Assembly: GCF_001905465.1 (NCBI RefSeq)
Contig: NZ_LISX01000015.1
Span: forward strand, 62,001 to 126,000
Source: Kitasatospora sp. CB01950
GTDB taxonomy: Bacteria > Actinomycetota > Actinomycetes > Streptomycetales > Streptomycetaceae
Length of the DNA stretch: 64,000 bases
Direction of reading: 5' to 3'
Below, piece after piece: positions 48,982 through 57,923 of the stretch. Within the stretch, counting starts at the first letter, position 1. Every line of letters begins with the position of its first letter. The notes beneath the pieces are model-generated. The model did no database searches, was not told the origin of the DNA, and saw nothing but the letters and a program-made list of their open reading frames with translations. Made by a program: the position numbers and the translations under genes.

Positions 48982-50151
48982 ATGAACGACTCTTTCACCA
49001 CCGCCTGGGGCACTTTCGAGCTGGCCCGATTCCCGGAGAACCCGCGTGAGCAGCTGCGCGCCCGGGACGCCGCCGACGAGTACCTGCTGCGGTATCTGAA
49101 GGAGGGACCCGAGGACGCCGGCCCGGTGCCGATGGACGGCGCGGTGACCGTCCTCGGCGACCGCTGGGGTGCGATCTCCACGGCGCTCGCGGGGACGGCC
49201 GACCCGTTGACGGCGATCACCGACTCGTACCTGTCCGCCCGCGCGATCACCGCGAACCTGGCCCGCAACGGCCTCGACCCGGCCCTGGTGGACGTCCGCA
49301 CCACCCAGCAGGAACCCCCGCAGCGGATCGACGTGCTGCTGGTCCGCGTGCCCAAGAGCCTGGCGCTGCTGGAGGACCAGCTGCACCGCCTCGCGCCCGC
49401 CCTGCACGAGAACACCGTCGTCCTCGGCACCGGCATGGTCACCGAGATCCACACCTCCACCCTGCAGCTGTTCGAGCGGATCCTCGGCCCGACCCGCACC
49501 TCGCTGGCCGTCCGCAAGGCCCGCCTGATCCACAACACCCCCGACCGGGCGCTGACTCCCCCGGCCAACCCGTGGCCGCTGCGCTACCGCCTCCCGGACG
49601 ACCTCGGCGTGCTGTCGGGCCGCCAGGTCGCCAACCAGGCGGGCGTGTTCTGTGCGGACCGCCTCGACATCGGCACCCGCTTCCTCCTCCAGCACCTGCC
49701 CGACCTGAACGACGCCCGCCGCATCGTCGACCTCGGCTGCGGCAACGGCATCGTCGGCACCGCCGCCGCCCTGACCGCCCCGCACGCCGAACTCCTCTTC
49801 GTGGACGAGTCGTTCCAGGCCGTGGCCTCCGCCGAGGAGACCTTCCGCACCGCCCTCGGCCCGGACGCCCCCGCCGAGTTCCTGGTCGGCGACGCCCTCG
49901 CGGACATCCCGGACGCCTCCGTCGACGTGGTCCTGCTGAACCCCCCGTTCCACTCCCACCAGGCCACCACGGACGCCATCGCCTGGCGCATGTTCACCGG
50001 CGCCCGCCGCGTCCTGCGCCCCGGCGGCGAACTCCGCGTGGTCGGCAACCGCCACCTCGGCTACCACGTCAAACTCCGCCGCCTCTTCGGCAACTGCCGC
50101 ACCGTGGCAGGCAGCCCGAAGTTCACCATCCTCAGCACCGTCCGCCGCTGA
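48982..50151 (+). CDS. RlmG/RsmC-like rRNA guanine-N2 methyltransferase
   Basis: 389 aa. The C-terminal half is a SAM-dependent methyltransferase (IVDLGCGNGIVGTAAALT as motif I, and VVLLNPPFHSHQATTDAIAWRMF with the NPPF motif of N-methylating enzymes). The N-terminal ~200 residues resemble the degenerate methyltransferase domain of RlmG/RsmC. Probable target is a G N2 in 23S or 16S rRNA. Divergent from the ADP-ribosylglycohydrolase. Confidence 0.82.
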   Translation: MNDSFTTAWGTFELARFPENPREQLRARDAADEYLLRYLKEGPEDAGPVPMDGAVTVLGDRWGAISTALAGTADPLTAITDSYLSARAITANLARNGLDPALVDVRTTQQEPPQRIDVLLVRVPKSLALLEDQLHRLAPALHENTVVLGTGMVTEIHTSTLQLFERILGPTRTSLAVRKARLIHNTPDRALTPPANPWPLRYRLPDDLGVLSGRQVANQAGVFCADRLDIGTRFLLQHLPDLNDARRIVDLGCGNGIVGTAAALTAPHAELLFVDESFQAVASAEETFRTALGPDAPAEFLVGDALADIPDASVDVVLLNPPFHSHQATTDAIAWRMFTGARRVLRPGGELRVVGNRHLGYHVKLRRLFGNCRTVAGSPKFTILSTVRR

Positions 50152-50353
50152 CACCCGCCACAACCACCGGCCCGAGCCACGCCGCGACCAAGCAGCCGGT
50201 GAACCACCGCCCACACCCGTACCCGCCGTGAGGCACACCGGGGCTGACGTCGCGTCCACCCCCGGCGGTGTTCTAGGGTGAGCGCCGTTTCGTCGTGGAC
50301 CATCGCCGTGGGCGCCCCTCGGCCGAGCACCACTGCCCCGAGGAGGCCCCACC

Positions 50354-51301
50354 ATGGACGCCGCACAGCCCGCCCCGGGAGCCCCCGCTCCCGAGGCTCC
50401 GTCACCGACCTGCTTCCGGCACGCCGACCGCGAGTCGTACGTGCGCTGCACCCGCTGCGACCGCAACGTCTGCCCGGACTGCCGGCGCGACGCCGCGGTC
50501 GGCTACCAGTGCGTGGAGTGCGTCAAGTCCGGCCACCAGAGCGTCCGGCAGGCCCGCACGGTGTTCGGCGGCCGGATCACCTCCCGGCCGTACGCCACCA
50601 TCGCGCTGATCGTGCTGAACATCGCCGCGTACGTGCTCGAACTGGTCCGGCCGGGGATCGTCCCGCAGTTCGACATGCTCGGCGCGGGCTCGATACAGAA
50701 CAACCCGAACGACGACCCGTTGGACCTCGCGACGATGTACCACCAGGCCGGCGTCGCGCACGGCGAGTGGTACCGGCTGCTGACCGGAACGTTCCTGCAC
50801 CTGCAGCCGGACGCGTACACCGGCCTCGGCCCGATCGCGATCACCCACATCGTGTTCAACATGTACTGGCTGTGGACGCTCGGCCGGGTCGTCGAGGACC
50901 GTCTCGGCGTGCTGCGCTTCCTCGGCCTGTACCTGCTGGCCGCCCTCGGCAGCTCCACCCTGGTCTACCTGATCGCCCCGCACACCGAGACCCTCGGCGC
51001 GTCCGGCGCGGTCTTCGGCCTGGCCGGCGGCTACTGGATCCTCAGCCGCCGCCAGGGCTACGACCCGCTCGGCGGCAACCAACTGCTCGGCACCATGGTG
51101 CTGTGGATGGTGATCTCCGCAAGCATCACCTCCTGGCAGGGCCACCTCGGCGGCCTGCTCACCGGCATAGCCGCCGGCGCCGCGCTCGGCCTCGCCCCGC
51201 GCCAACAGCGCGGCCTGGTCCAGGCCGCCTGCCTGTCCGCCGTGCTGCTCCTGCTCGCCACCCTGATCTACGCCGCCACCGGCCACCTCACCTCGATCTG
51301 A
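50354..51301 (+). CDS. Rhomboid-family intramembrane serine protease
   Basis: 315 aa. An N-terminal zinc-binding Cys/His module (residues ~20-62, CFRH, C-x2-C, C-x2-C, C-x2-C) precedes a six- to seven-helix rhomboid core. The catalytic Ser is in GASGAVFGLAGG and the His in SWQGHLGGLLTG; the upstream HIVFNMYWLWTLGRVVED carries the conserved Asn. Typical of actinobacterial rhomboids. Its stop codon starts a TGACG-N3-CGTCA element and converges on the MocR gene after seven bases. Confidence 0.9.
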   Translation: MDAAQPAPGAPAPEAPSPTCFRHADRESYVRCTRCDRNVCPDCRRDAAVGYQCVECVKSGHQSVRQARTVFGGRITSRPYATIALIVLNIAAYVLELVRPGIVPQFDMLGAGSIQNNPNDDPLDLATMYHQAGVAHGEWYRLLTGTFLHLQPDAYTGLGPIAITHIVFNMYWLWTLGRVVEDRLGVLRFLGLYLLAALGSSTLVYLIAPHTETLGASGAVFGLAGGYWILSRRQGYDPLGGNQLLGTMVLWMVISASITSWQGHLGGLLTGIAAGAALGLAPRQQRGLVQAACLSAVLLLLATLIYAATGHLTSI

Positions 51302-51311
51302 CGCTCCGTCA
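51299..51311. repeat. TGACG-N3-CGTCA palindrome on the rhomboid stop codon
   Basis: TGACGctcCGTCA, beginning with the rhomboid stop codon and ending inside the convergent MocR gene's last codon. Confidence 0.7.
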
Positions 51312-52679
51312 ACTCGCCTCCCGCACCGCCTCGCCGAGCAGCGCCGCCGCGTCCCGCAGCCGCTGCTCGGCAACTCCCGCATACCCCACGGCAATTGCCG
51401 GACGCCCGGGCCTGAGCCTCCCGGGCCCGACCGTAGCCACCCGCACCCCCCGGCGCAGCGCCGCGGCCGCCACCGCCTGCTCGTCCACCCCGTCCGGCAG
51501 GTCCAGGTACAGGTGCAACCCGGCTGCCACGCCCCGCAGTTCGGCCTCCGGAAGGTGCGTGCGCAGCGCCTCGACCAGGGCGTCCCGGCGGGCCCGGTAG
51601 CGCGGGCGGACGGCGCGCAGGTGACGGTCGTAGCCGCCGCTCTCCAGCAGGGCGGCGAAGGCGAGTTGGTCGATCGCGCCGGTACCGAGATCCGCGTACT
51701 GCTTGGCGTGCGCGAACTCCTCCCTCAGGTGCTCCGGCAGCACGGCCCAACCCAGCCGCAGCCCGGGCGCCAGCGTCTTGCTGAGCGACCCCAGGTACAC
51801 CGCCCGTTCCGGCGCCAACCCCTGGACGGCGCCCAGTGGTTCACGGTCGTACCGGAACTCGGCGTCGTAGTCGTCCTCGACCACCAGCCCGCCGGCCCGT
51901 GCCCACTCGGCGAGCTCGGTCCGCCGGCGCGCCGAGAGCACGACCCCCGTCGGGTACTGGTGGGCCGGCGTCACCAGCACCGCCTGCGCCCCGCTCGCCG
52001 CCAACTCCCCCACCACCAAGCCCTCTTCGTCCACCCGGACGCCCACCGGCCGCACCCCGTGCGCCCGCAGCAGCTCCAGCGTGCCCGGCGAACCCGGGTC
52101 CTCCACCGCGATCCGCCGCCGCCCGCCCGCCGCGAGCACCTGCAACAGCAACGCCAGCCCCTGCCCCACCCCACTCACCACCGCCACCCGCTCCGGCCGC
52201 GCCACCACCCCCCGCACCCGGCCCAGGTAAGCCGCCAACTCCCCTCGCAGCAAAGGGAGTCCGGCCGGATCCGGATATCCCAGCTCACTGTTGGCCGCCC
52301 CCTGCAAGGCCCGCCGCACCGCCGCCGCCCATGCCGCCCGCGGGAACGCCCCGAGATCGGGAGTGCCCGGCTTCAGGTCGTACCGCCACTCGGCCGGCGC
52401 CGCCCGCTCCACCCTCCCCGGCCCCGCCACCGCGACCCCTGCGGCGACCCGCGTCCCCGACCCGCGACGCCCCACCAGGTAGCCCTCCGCGGCGAGTTGC
52501 TCGTAGGCCTCCACCACGACGCCCCGCGACACCCCCAACTCCGCCGCCAACACCCGACTCCCCGGCAACCGCTCCCCCGGCCCCAACCGCCCCTCCCGCA
52601 CAGCCTCCCGCAACCCCCGCACCACCCGCCCCACAAGCCCGTCCGCCCCGTCCCCCCACTCGATCAGCAACTCTCGCAT
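51309..52679 (-). CDS. MocR/PdxR-type GntR regulator with aminotransferase domain
   Basis: 456 aa. The N-terminal winged helix (residues ~26-68, LPGSRVLAAELGVSRGVVVE) is followed by a fold-type-I aminotransferase domain with the PLP Lys in LGSLSKTLAPGLRLGW. Such proteins sense PLP or amino compounds. It is divergent from an EamA transporter, a pairing common for MocR proteins, so it probably controls export of its effector. Confidence 0.9.
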   Translation of the reverse strand: MRELLIEWGDGADGLVGRVVRGLREAVREGRLGPGERLPGSRVLAAELGVSRGVVVEAYEQLAAEGYLVGRRGSGTRVAAGVAVAGPGRVERAAPAEWRYDLKPGTPDLGAFPRAAWAAAVRRALQGAANSELGYPDPAGLPLLRGELAAYLGRVRGVVARPERVAVVSGVGQGLALLLQVLAAGGRRRIAVEDPGSPGTLELLRAHGVRPVGVRVDEEGLVVGELAASGAQAVLVTPAHQYPTGVVLSARRRTELAEWARAGGLVVEDDYDAEFRYDREPLGAVQGLAPERAVYLGSLSKTLAPGLRLGWAVLPEHLREEFAHAKQYADLGTGAIDQLAFAALLESGGYDRHLRAVRPRYRARRDALVEALRTHLPEAELRGVAAGLHLYLDLPDGVDEQAVAAAALRRGVRVATVGPGRLRPGRPAIAVGYAGVAEQRLRDAAALLGEAVREAS

Positions 52680-52808
52680 GCCCTCATCATGGAGGACACC
52701 GACAGGAGCCCGGCCCCGTCAGGGGCTCCCCCTCCCCCAAAGTGGTCCTCTCCACCGGCCCGTCAGTGGCCCTGGGAACCGAACCACTTCCCCCCTAGCG
52801 TCGCAGTC

Positions 52809-53729
52809 ATGCCCGTCACCACCCCTCGCGCCACCGGCACCCTGCAAGCCGCCGTCGCTATGACCCTTCTCGGTTGTTCCACCGGCGTCACCGCGACCTT
52901 CTCCTCCTACCCCGTCGCCGCCGGCCAGGCCCTCCGCTACGCGCTCGCCGCCGCCATCCTCCTCGCCCTCGTCCGCCGCCAACCAAGGCTCGCCACCCGC
53001 CCGACCCCCCGCGAACTCGGGCTTCTCCTCGCCCTCTCCGCCACCGGCCTCTTCGCGTTCAACCTCCTCCTCGTCACCGCCCTGCGCCACACCGACCCCG
53101 CCGTCGTCGGCAGCATCGTCGGCGGCACGCCCCTCCTCATGGGCGTCCTCGGCCCGCTCCTCACCCGCCGCCGCCCCGCCGGACGCCTCCTTCTCGCCGC
53201 CGCCCTCGTCGTCCTCGGCGCCGCGCTCACCCAGGGCTTCGGCCACGGCGACACGACCGGCGTGCTGTGCGCCGCCGGGACGCTCCTCTGCGAGGCCGCG
53301 TTCTCGCTCCTCGCGGTGCCGCTCCTGCCACGGCTCGGCCCGGTCCGGGTCTCCGCGTACACCACCGCCCTCGCCGTCCCCCTGTTCGCCGTGACAGCCG
53401 CGTTCTCCTCCTCCCCCGTCCGTCTCCCGACCGTCGCCGAACTGCTCGCCCTGCTCTTCCTCGCCCTGCTGATGACCACCACCGCCTTCCTCCTCTGGTA
53501 CTCGGCGCTGAGCCGCCTCGCCCCGGAGCACGCCGGCCTGTTCGGCGGCCTGATCCCGCTCACCGCGACCCTGTCCGGCGCGGTCCTCACCTCCACCGCC
53601 CCCACCCCGCTCCAACTCCTCGGAGCCGCGCTCGTCACCGCCGCCCTCCTCCTCGGCCCACCCCGACCTGCCAAAGCCCTCGCCAAGACCCCCGTCGAGG
53701 CCCCCGCCGAGGCCCCCGTCCCCACCTGA
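52809..53729 (+). CDS. EamA/DMT-superfamily transporter
   Basis: 306 aa with about ten transmembrane helices arranged as two EamA repeats (residues ~8-130 and ~145-285). Many drug/metabolite exporters for amino acids or toxic metabolites belong here. The ATG at 52809 begins MPVTTPRATGTLQ; the last ~20 residues are an Ala/Pro/Glu tail with a short repeat. Likely regulated by the divergent MocR protein. Confidence 0.85.
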   Translation: MPVTTPRATGTLQAAVAMTLLGCSTGVTATFSSYPVAAGQALRYALAAAILLALVRRQPRLATRPTPRELGLLLALSATGLFAFNLLLVTALRHTDPAVVGSIVGGTPLLMGVLGPLLTRRRPAGRLLLAAALVVLGAALTQGFGHGDTTGVLCAAGTLLCEAAFSLLAVPLLPRLGPVRVSAYTTALAVPLFAVTAAFSSSPVRLPTVAELLALLFLALLMTTTAFLLWYSALSRLAPEHAGLFGGLIPLTATLSGAVLTSTAPTPLQLLGAALVTAALLLGPPRPAKALAKTPVEAPAEAPVPT

Positions 53730-53834
53730 CGCCCACCGCCCGCCCCTCCCCACCCCTCCCCACTCACACCCGTCCACCCGTCTGGGCGGCAACCGTTGTC
53801 GCACCGCCGAGGCCTCCGCATAGGGTGGGCCGCG

Positions 53835-54671
53835 ATGACTCTCGACCGCCGCACTGTGCTGCGTTCCTCCGCCCGTCTGGCCGCGATCACCGCCACCGCC
53901 GGGCTCACCGCCACGTGCAGTCACGCCGCCGACCGGAACCATCACGGCACCGACTCCGTCGCCGCCCGCCCGCAGCCCTCCCACCTCGCCGAAAGCCCGT
54001 CCGCCGAACCCGAAGCCGGCACCGAACCCGCCGCCCCCTCCGCGTCCGCCCTGCCGCCGCTCGCCCCGGACACCCCGCAGGAGGTGATCAGCGGCCCGCA
54101 CAGCCGTCCCCAACTCGCCCTGACCTTCCACGGCCAGGGCGACCCGGCCCTCGCAACGGCGCTGCTGGAGGCCGCCGAGGAGCACGGGGCGCGGCTGACC
54201 GTGCTGGTGGTGGGCAGTTGGCTGGACGAGCAGCCGCAGATGGCGCGGCGAATACTCGACGGCGGCCACGAACTCGGCAACCACACCCAGAACCACCTGG
54301 ACATATCCTCGATGCGCCCGGAGCAGGCCCGCGACGAGATAGCCCAGTGCGCCGAACGCCTCCAACGCCTGACCGGATCGATAGGTCGCTGGTTCCGCCC
54401 GTCCGCCGCGCAATATGCGACACGAATGGTCAAGGAACAGGCACAGCAGGTCGGTTACGACCACATCCTGTCCTTCGACATCGACCCGCTCGACTACACC
54501 GACCCCGGCCCGGACACCATCACCAAACGGGTGCTCAACTCCGCGGCGGCCGGCTCGGTGGTCGCCCTCCACATGGACCACCAGGGCACCGTGACAGCCC
54601 TCCCCGCCGTCCTCGACGGACTCACCGCCAAGGGCCTGCACGCAGTGACCGCCTCCGAACTCTGCTCCTAG
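53835..54671 (+). CDS. Exported NodB-type polysaccharide deacetylase with altered motif
   Basis: 278 aa. The N-terminus RRTVLRSSARLAAITATAG looks like a Tat-type signal (twin Arg) with a possible lipobox Cys at LTATC. After a Pro/Ala linker comes a NodB domain: LALTFHGQGDP replaces the canonical TFDDGP, while HTQNH keeps the H-x3-H metal pair and FRPSAAQYATRM resembles motif 3. The first Asp of motif 1 (catalytic base) and the metal Asp are therefore missing, so deacetylase activity is doubtful; it may bind glycans or be a distinct sub-family. The ATG at 53835 is chosen for the twin-Arg context. Confidence 0.75.
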   Translation: MTLDRRTVLRSSARLAAITATAGLTATCSHAADRNHHGTDSVAARPQPSHLAESPSAEPEAGTEPAAPSASALPPLAPDTPQEVISGPHSRPQLALTFHGQGDPALATALLEAAEEHGARLTVLVVGSWLDEQPQMARRILDGGHELGNHTQNHLDISSMRPEQARDEIAQCAERLQRLTGSIGRWFRPSAAQYATRMVKEQAQQVGYDHILSFDIDPLDYTDPGPDTITKRVLNSAAAGSVVALHMDHQGTVTALPAVLDGLTAKGLHAVTASELCS

Positions 54672-54788
54672 CAGCCCACCCCAGCTCCCTTCACCTCCCG
54701 CAACTCCCCTCAACTCCCCGCCCCCGACGCACTCTGCTCGTAGCAGACCCCCTCAACTCCCCTCCCCCGCACGTGCGATGCTCGACCC

Positions 54789-55784
54789 ATGCGCTATCTC
54801 TTCCTCGGCGCCGGCGCGGTCGGCGGCACCATCGGCGGACGTCTCCACCAGAGCGGCCACGACGTGGTCCTGGTCGCCCGCGGCCCACACCTCGCGGCGC
54901 TGCGCAAGGACGGCCTGCACCTGACCACCCCGGACGGCGCGCACCGGCTGCCCGTCCCGGCGATCGGCGGGCCGGAGGAGATCGAGCTGCGGCCGGACGA
55001 CGTCCTGGTGCTGGCGGTGAAGACCCAGCACTCGGCGGAGCTGATCGACCAGTGGGCGCCCCGCCCGGTCGAGGGCGGCGGCACGGCGGGCGAGCGGCTG
55101 CCGCTGGTGTGCGCGCAGAACGGCGTGGAGAACGAACGCCTGGCGCTGCGCCGCTTCGCCCAGGTGTACGGGATGTGCGTGTGGCTGCCGTCCGCACACC
55201 TGGAACCGGGCCGGGTCTCGGCGGCGGGCGCACCGCGCACGGGCATGCTGCACCTGGGCCGCTACCCGCACGGCACGGACGACCTCGCGGAGCGGATCTC
55301 GGCCGACCTCACCGCCTCGTTCTTCGACGCCCCGGTCACCGATCGGGTGATGGACTGGAAGTACGGAAAGCTGCTGAGCAACCTCCCGAACGCCCTGGAG
55401 GCGGTGGCGGGGCCGATCGACGGCGAGCTGCGCATGCGGCTGTGGGAGCGCGGCCAGGCGGAGGGCCGGGCGGTCCTGGCGGCGGCGGGCATCGCCCACC
55501 CGTCGGAGGAGGAGCAGCGGGCCCGGCGCGGCGACCGGATGACGCTGGCGCCGCTGCCCGGTGTGGAGCGCGGCGGCGGCTCGTCCTGGCAGAGCCTGGC
55601 GCGCGGCACCGGCGACATCGAGGCGGACTGGCTGAACGGCGAGATCGTCCTGCTCGGCCGCCTGCACGGCATGCCGACGCCCCTCAACGCCGCCCTCCAA
55701 CAGCTGGCAGGCGACTTCGCCCGCGAGGGCCGCCCGGTCGGCTCCCTCCCCGAGTCCGACCTCGCCGCCCTGCTCGACCTCTAG
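54789..55784 (+). CDS. Ketopantoate reductase-family oxidoreductase
   Basis: 331 aa. NADP-binding FLGAGAVGGTIGGRLHQSG at the N-terminus and the catalytic Lys region DWKYGKLLSNLPNALE match ApbA/PanE. True PanE proteins are ~300 aa; here the family is broad, so 2-dehydropantoate is only the default substrate. Gene stands alone, converging on an SDR gene across a repeat-rich spacer. Confidence 0.82.
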   Translation: MRYLFLGAGAVGGTIGGRLHQSGHDVVLVARGPHLAALRKDGLHLTTPDGAHRLPVPAIGGPEEIELRPDDVLVLAVKTQHSAELIDQWAPRPVEGGGTAGERLPLVCAQNGVENERLALRRFAQVYGMCVWLPSAHLEPGRVSAAGAPRTGMLHLGRYPHGTDDLAERISADLTASFFDAPVTDRVMDWKYGKLLSNLPNALEAVAGPIDGELRMRLWERGQAEGRAVLAAAGIAHPSEEEQRARRGDRMTLAPLPGVERGGGSSWQSLARGTGDIEADWLNGEIVLLGRLHGMPTPLNAALQQLAGDFAREGRPVGSLPESDLAALLDL

Positions 55785-55785
55785 A

Positions 55786-55903
55786 AAACCGCCGACCGAA
55801 ACCGCCGACCGAAACCGCCGACCGAGCCCGTCAACCGAGCCCGTCAACCGACCGCCAGACCACCGGCTCATCGGCTCACCGGCTCACCGGCTCACCGGCT
55901 CAT
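55786..55903. repeat. Three successive tandem arrays at a convergent junction
   Basis: 3 x 13 bp (AAACCGCCGACCG, 55786-55824), 2 x 13 bp (AGCCCGTCAACCG, 55825-55850), then 5 x 8 bp (CGGCTCAC/T, 55864-55903). They fill the spacer between the ketopantoate-reductase-like (+) and SDR (-) stop codons. Confidence 0.9.
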
Positions 55904-56721
55904 CAGCCCATCGGATCGTCCGGCCCGTACGCCCGCAGCCGCAGCGTGCGCGCGTCCACGGCCCGGATGGCCTCGGCGGCGGAGGCCAGCGTCTCCAGGT
56001 TGTCCCGCCCGGCGTGCAGGAAGCGGCCGTGCAGCGCGTCGAACCGCCCCCGCGCGGCGTCCACCGTGACGGCGACCATGTACGGGATGGAGCCCCACGT
56101 CTTCTTGTCGTGGAACATCGGCATCCCGGCGGTCATCTCGGTCTCGACGGCGCCGGGGCTGATGTCGAGCACCACGATGCCGTGCTGCCCGACCGAGTCG
56201 GCGATGTTGTCGGAGAGCTGCAGCAGCGCGCCCTTGGACGTCGCGTACGCGGTGTAGTCGCCGTCGGGGCGCAGCGCGAATCCGCTGTTCAGGTTGACGA
56301 CCCGCCCCCGTCCGCGTTCCACCATCCCGGGCAGCAGGTGCCGCAGCAGGTTGTAGGGGCCGCGCAGGTTGGTCTCGACGACCTGCCACCACTGGACGGG
56401 GTCGGTCTCCCAGATCGGCACTTCGGCGCGGTCGACCTGCCCGGCGTTGTTGACCAGCAGGTCGACGGGTCCGAGGTCGCGTTCGACGGCGCGGACGGCT
56501 TCGCGGACGGCGCCGGGGTTGCAGACGTCGGCGGTGACGGCGACGCCGCGCGACCCGTGCCGGACGCACTCCTTGAGGGTGTCGATCAGCGTCTGCTGGG
56601 TGCGTCCGAGCAGGCCGACGGCCATGCCCTCGGCGGCGAGGCCGATGGCGATCTCCCGGCCGATGCCGCGCCCGGCGCCGGTGATCAGTCCGACCTGTCC
56701 GGCGAGTGATCCGGTTCCCAC
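55903..56721 (-). CDS. Short-chain dehydrogenase/reductase
   Basis: 272 aa, classical SDR. NAD(P) motif ITGAGRGIGREI, LLVNNAGQVD, and the active site Y-A-T-S-K (DYTAYATSKGAL) with upstream Ser in NLNSG. The GTG at 56721 follows GGAGGGAG; a longer frame to 56802 lacks a site. Start and context (divergent from a hydroxyacyl-CoA dehydrogenase) suggest lipid or polyketide-type substrates, unproven. Confidence 0.87.
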   Translation of the reverse strand: MGTGSLAGQVGLITGAGRGIGREIAIGLAAEGMAVGLLGRTQQTLIDTLKECVRHGSRGVAVTADVCNPGAVREAVRAVERDLGPVDLLVNNAGQVDRAEVPIWETDPVQWWQVVETNLRGPYNLLRHLLPGMVERGRGRVVNLNSGFALRPDGDYTAYATSKGALLQLSDNIADSVGQHGIVVLDISPGAVETEMTAGMPMFHDKKTWGSIPYMVAVTVDAARGRFDALHGRFLHAGRDNLETLASAAEAIRAVDARTLRLRAYGPDDPMG

Positions 56722-56957
56722 CTGCCTGCTCCCTCCTGCGGATGGACGTTCGCATTCTGGTCCCGGCCGCGCGGCGGACGCGGGCGCACCGCCGACACTC
56801 ACCCGATCGGTGGGGCGGGGCCGGGACCGGTCCGGGGTGAACGAGCGTTAAGGCAGGTAGTACCGTCGTCCGGGCGGACTGCCGGGCCCCGACCGGGGTG
56901 CGGTGGCCGTCACACCACCGGCTGGGTGACCCCCAGCTCCACGTGAAGGGCATCTGA

Positions 56958-57821
56958 GTGAGTGACATCGCGCGCGTCGGAGTAGTCGGCTGCGGCCTCA
57001 TGGGGTCGGGCATCGCCGAGGTCTTCGCCCGTTCCGGCCTGGACGTGCTGGTCTCGGAGGCCAGTGGCGAGGCGCTGGAGCTGGGCCGGACCCGGCTGAC
57101 CAACTCCCTGGAGACCGCCGTTCGACGCGGCAAGCTGACGGAGGAGCAGCGCGACGAGGCGCTGTCGCGGCTGGCGTTCACCACCGACCTGGCGGACTTC
57201 CGCGACCGTGACCTGGTGGTCGAGGCGGTCGCGGAGCGCGAGGACATCAAGATCAAGATCTTCCAGACGCTGGACCAGGTGGTGTCCCGCCGCGACGCGA
57301 TCCTGGCGTCGAACACCTCCTCGATCCCGATCGTGAAGCTGGCGGCGGCGACCAGCCGCCCGGAGCAGGTGATCGGCCTGCACTTCTTCAACCCGGCGCC
57401 GGTGCAGAAGCTGGTCGAGGTCATCCCGACGCTGACCACCTCGGCGGAGACCACCACCCGCGCCGAGCAGTTCGCCGTCGAGGCGCTCGGCAAGGAGCCG
57501 ATCCGGGCCCGCGACCGGGCCGGTTTCGTGGTCAACGCGCTGCTGGTGCCGTACCTGCTGTCGGCGGTGCGGATGTTCGAGTCGGGCGTGGCGACGGCCG
57601 CGGACATCGACAAGGGCATGGAGGCCGGCTGCGCCCACCCGATGGGCCCGCTGCGGCTGTGCGACCTGATCGGCCTGGACACCATCGTGTCGATCGCCGA
57701 GTCGATGTACGACGAGTACAAGGAGCCGCTGTTCGCCGCCCCGCCGCTGCTGTCGCGGATGGTGGACGCGGGCCTGCTGGGCCGCAAGTCCGGCCGCGGC
57801 TTCTACGACTACACCGCCTGA
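56958..57821 (+). CDS. 3-hydroxybutyryl-CoA dehydrogenase
   Basis: 287 aa. NAD-binding GVVGCGLMGSGIAEVFA, catalytic His-Glu region (IGLHFFNPAPVQKLVEV) and the C-terminal DRAGFVVNALLVPYLLSAVRMFE signature. It oxidises (S)-3-hydroxyacyl-CoA or reduces acetoacetyl-CoA. In actinobacteria the enzyme commonly acts in ethylmalonyl-CoA or butyrate metabolism. Stand-alone, followed by a strong terminator. TGACcttcCGTCA, a near copy of the window's palindromic element, begins at its stop. Confidence 0.9.
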   Translation: MSDIARVGVVGCGLMGSGIAEVFARSGLDVLVSEASGEALELGRTRLTNSLETAVRRGKLTEEQRDEALSRLAFTTDLADFRDRDLVVEAVAEREDIKIKIFQTLDQVVSRRDAILASNTSSIPIVKLAAATSRPEQVIGLHFFNPAPVQKLVEVIPTLTTSAETTTRAEQFAVEALGKEPIRARDRAGFVVNALLVPYLLSAVRMFESGVATAADIDKGMEAGCAHPMGPLRLCDLIGLDTIVSIAESMYDEYKEPLFAAPPLLSRMVDAGLLGRKSGRGFYDYTA

Positions 57822-57836
57822 CCTTCCGTCACCGCC

Positions 57837-57876
57837 CCTCGGCCGTCCCCTGCTTCCCGGCAGGGGGCGGCCGAGG
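57837..57876. terminator. Terminator after the hydroxyacyl-CoA dehydrogenase gene
   Basis: 17-bp arms (57837-57853 and 57860-57876) with one T-G pair and a 6-nt loop, 16 nt after the stop and before the convergent lipoprotein gene. Confidence 0.8.
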
Positions 57877-57923
57877 CCGTTCCAGGGCCCGCCGGTCAGG
57901 GGCGCGGCCCGGGGTCTGTCCGG

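Noticed and set aside
42081..49000. Very long plus-strand frames across the amidohydrolase and permease genes
   Set aside because: G+C-rich DNA leaves antisense frames open; the minus-strand genes have clear domains, starts and codon bias.
54672..54788. Repeat of the CTCTGCTC-TAGCAG end of the deacetylase gene about 75 bp downstream
   Set aside because: Short partial duplicate in a C-rich spacer; too little to call an attachment site or mobile element.
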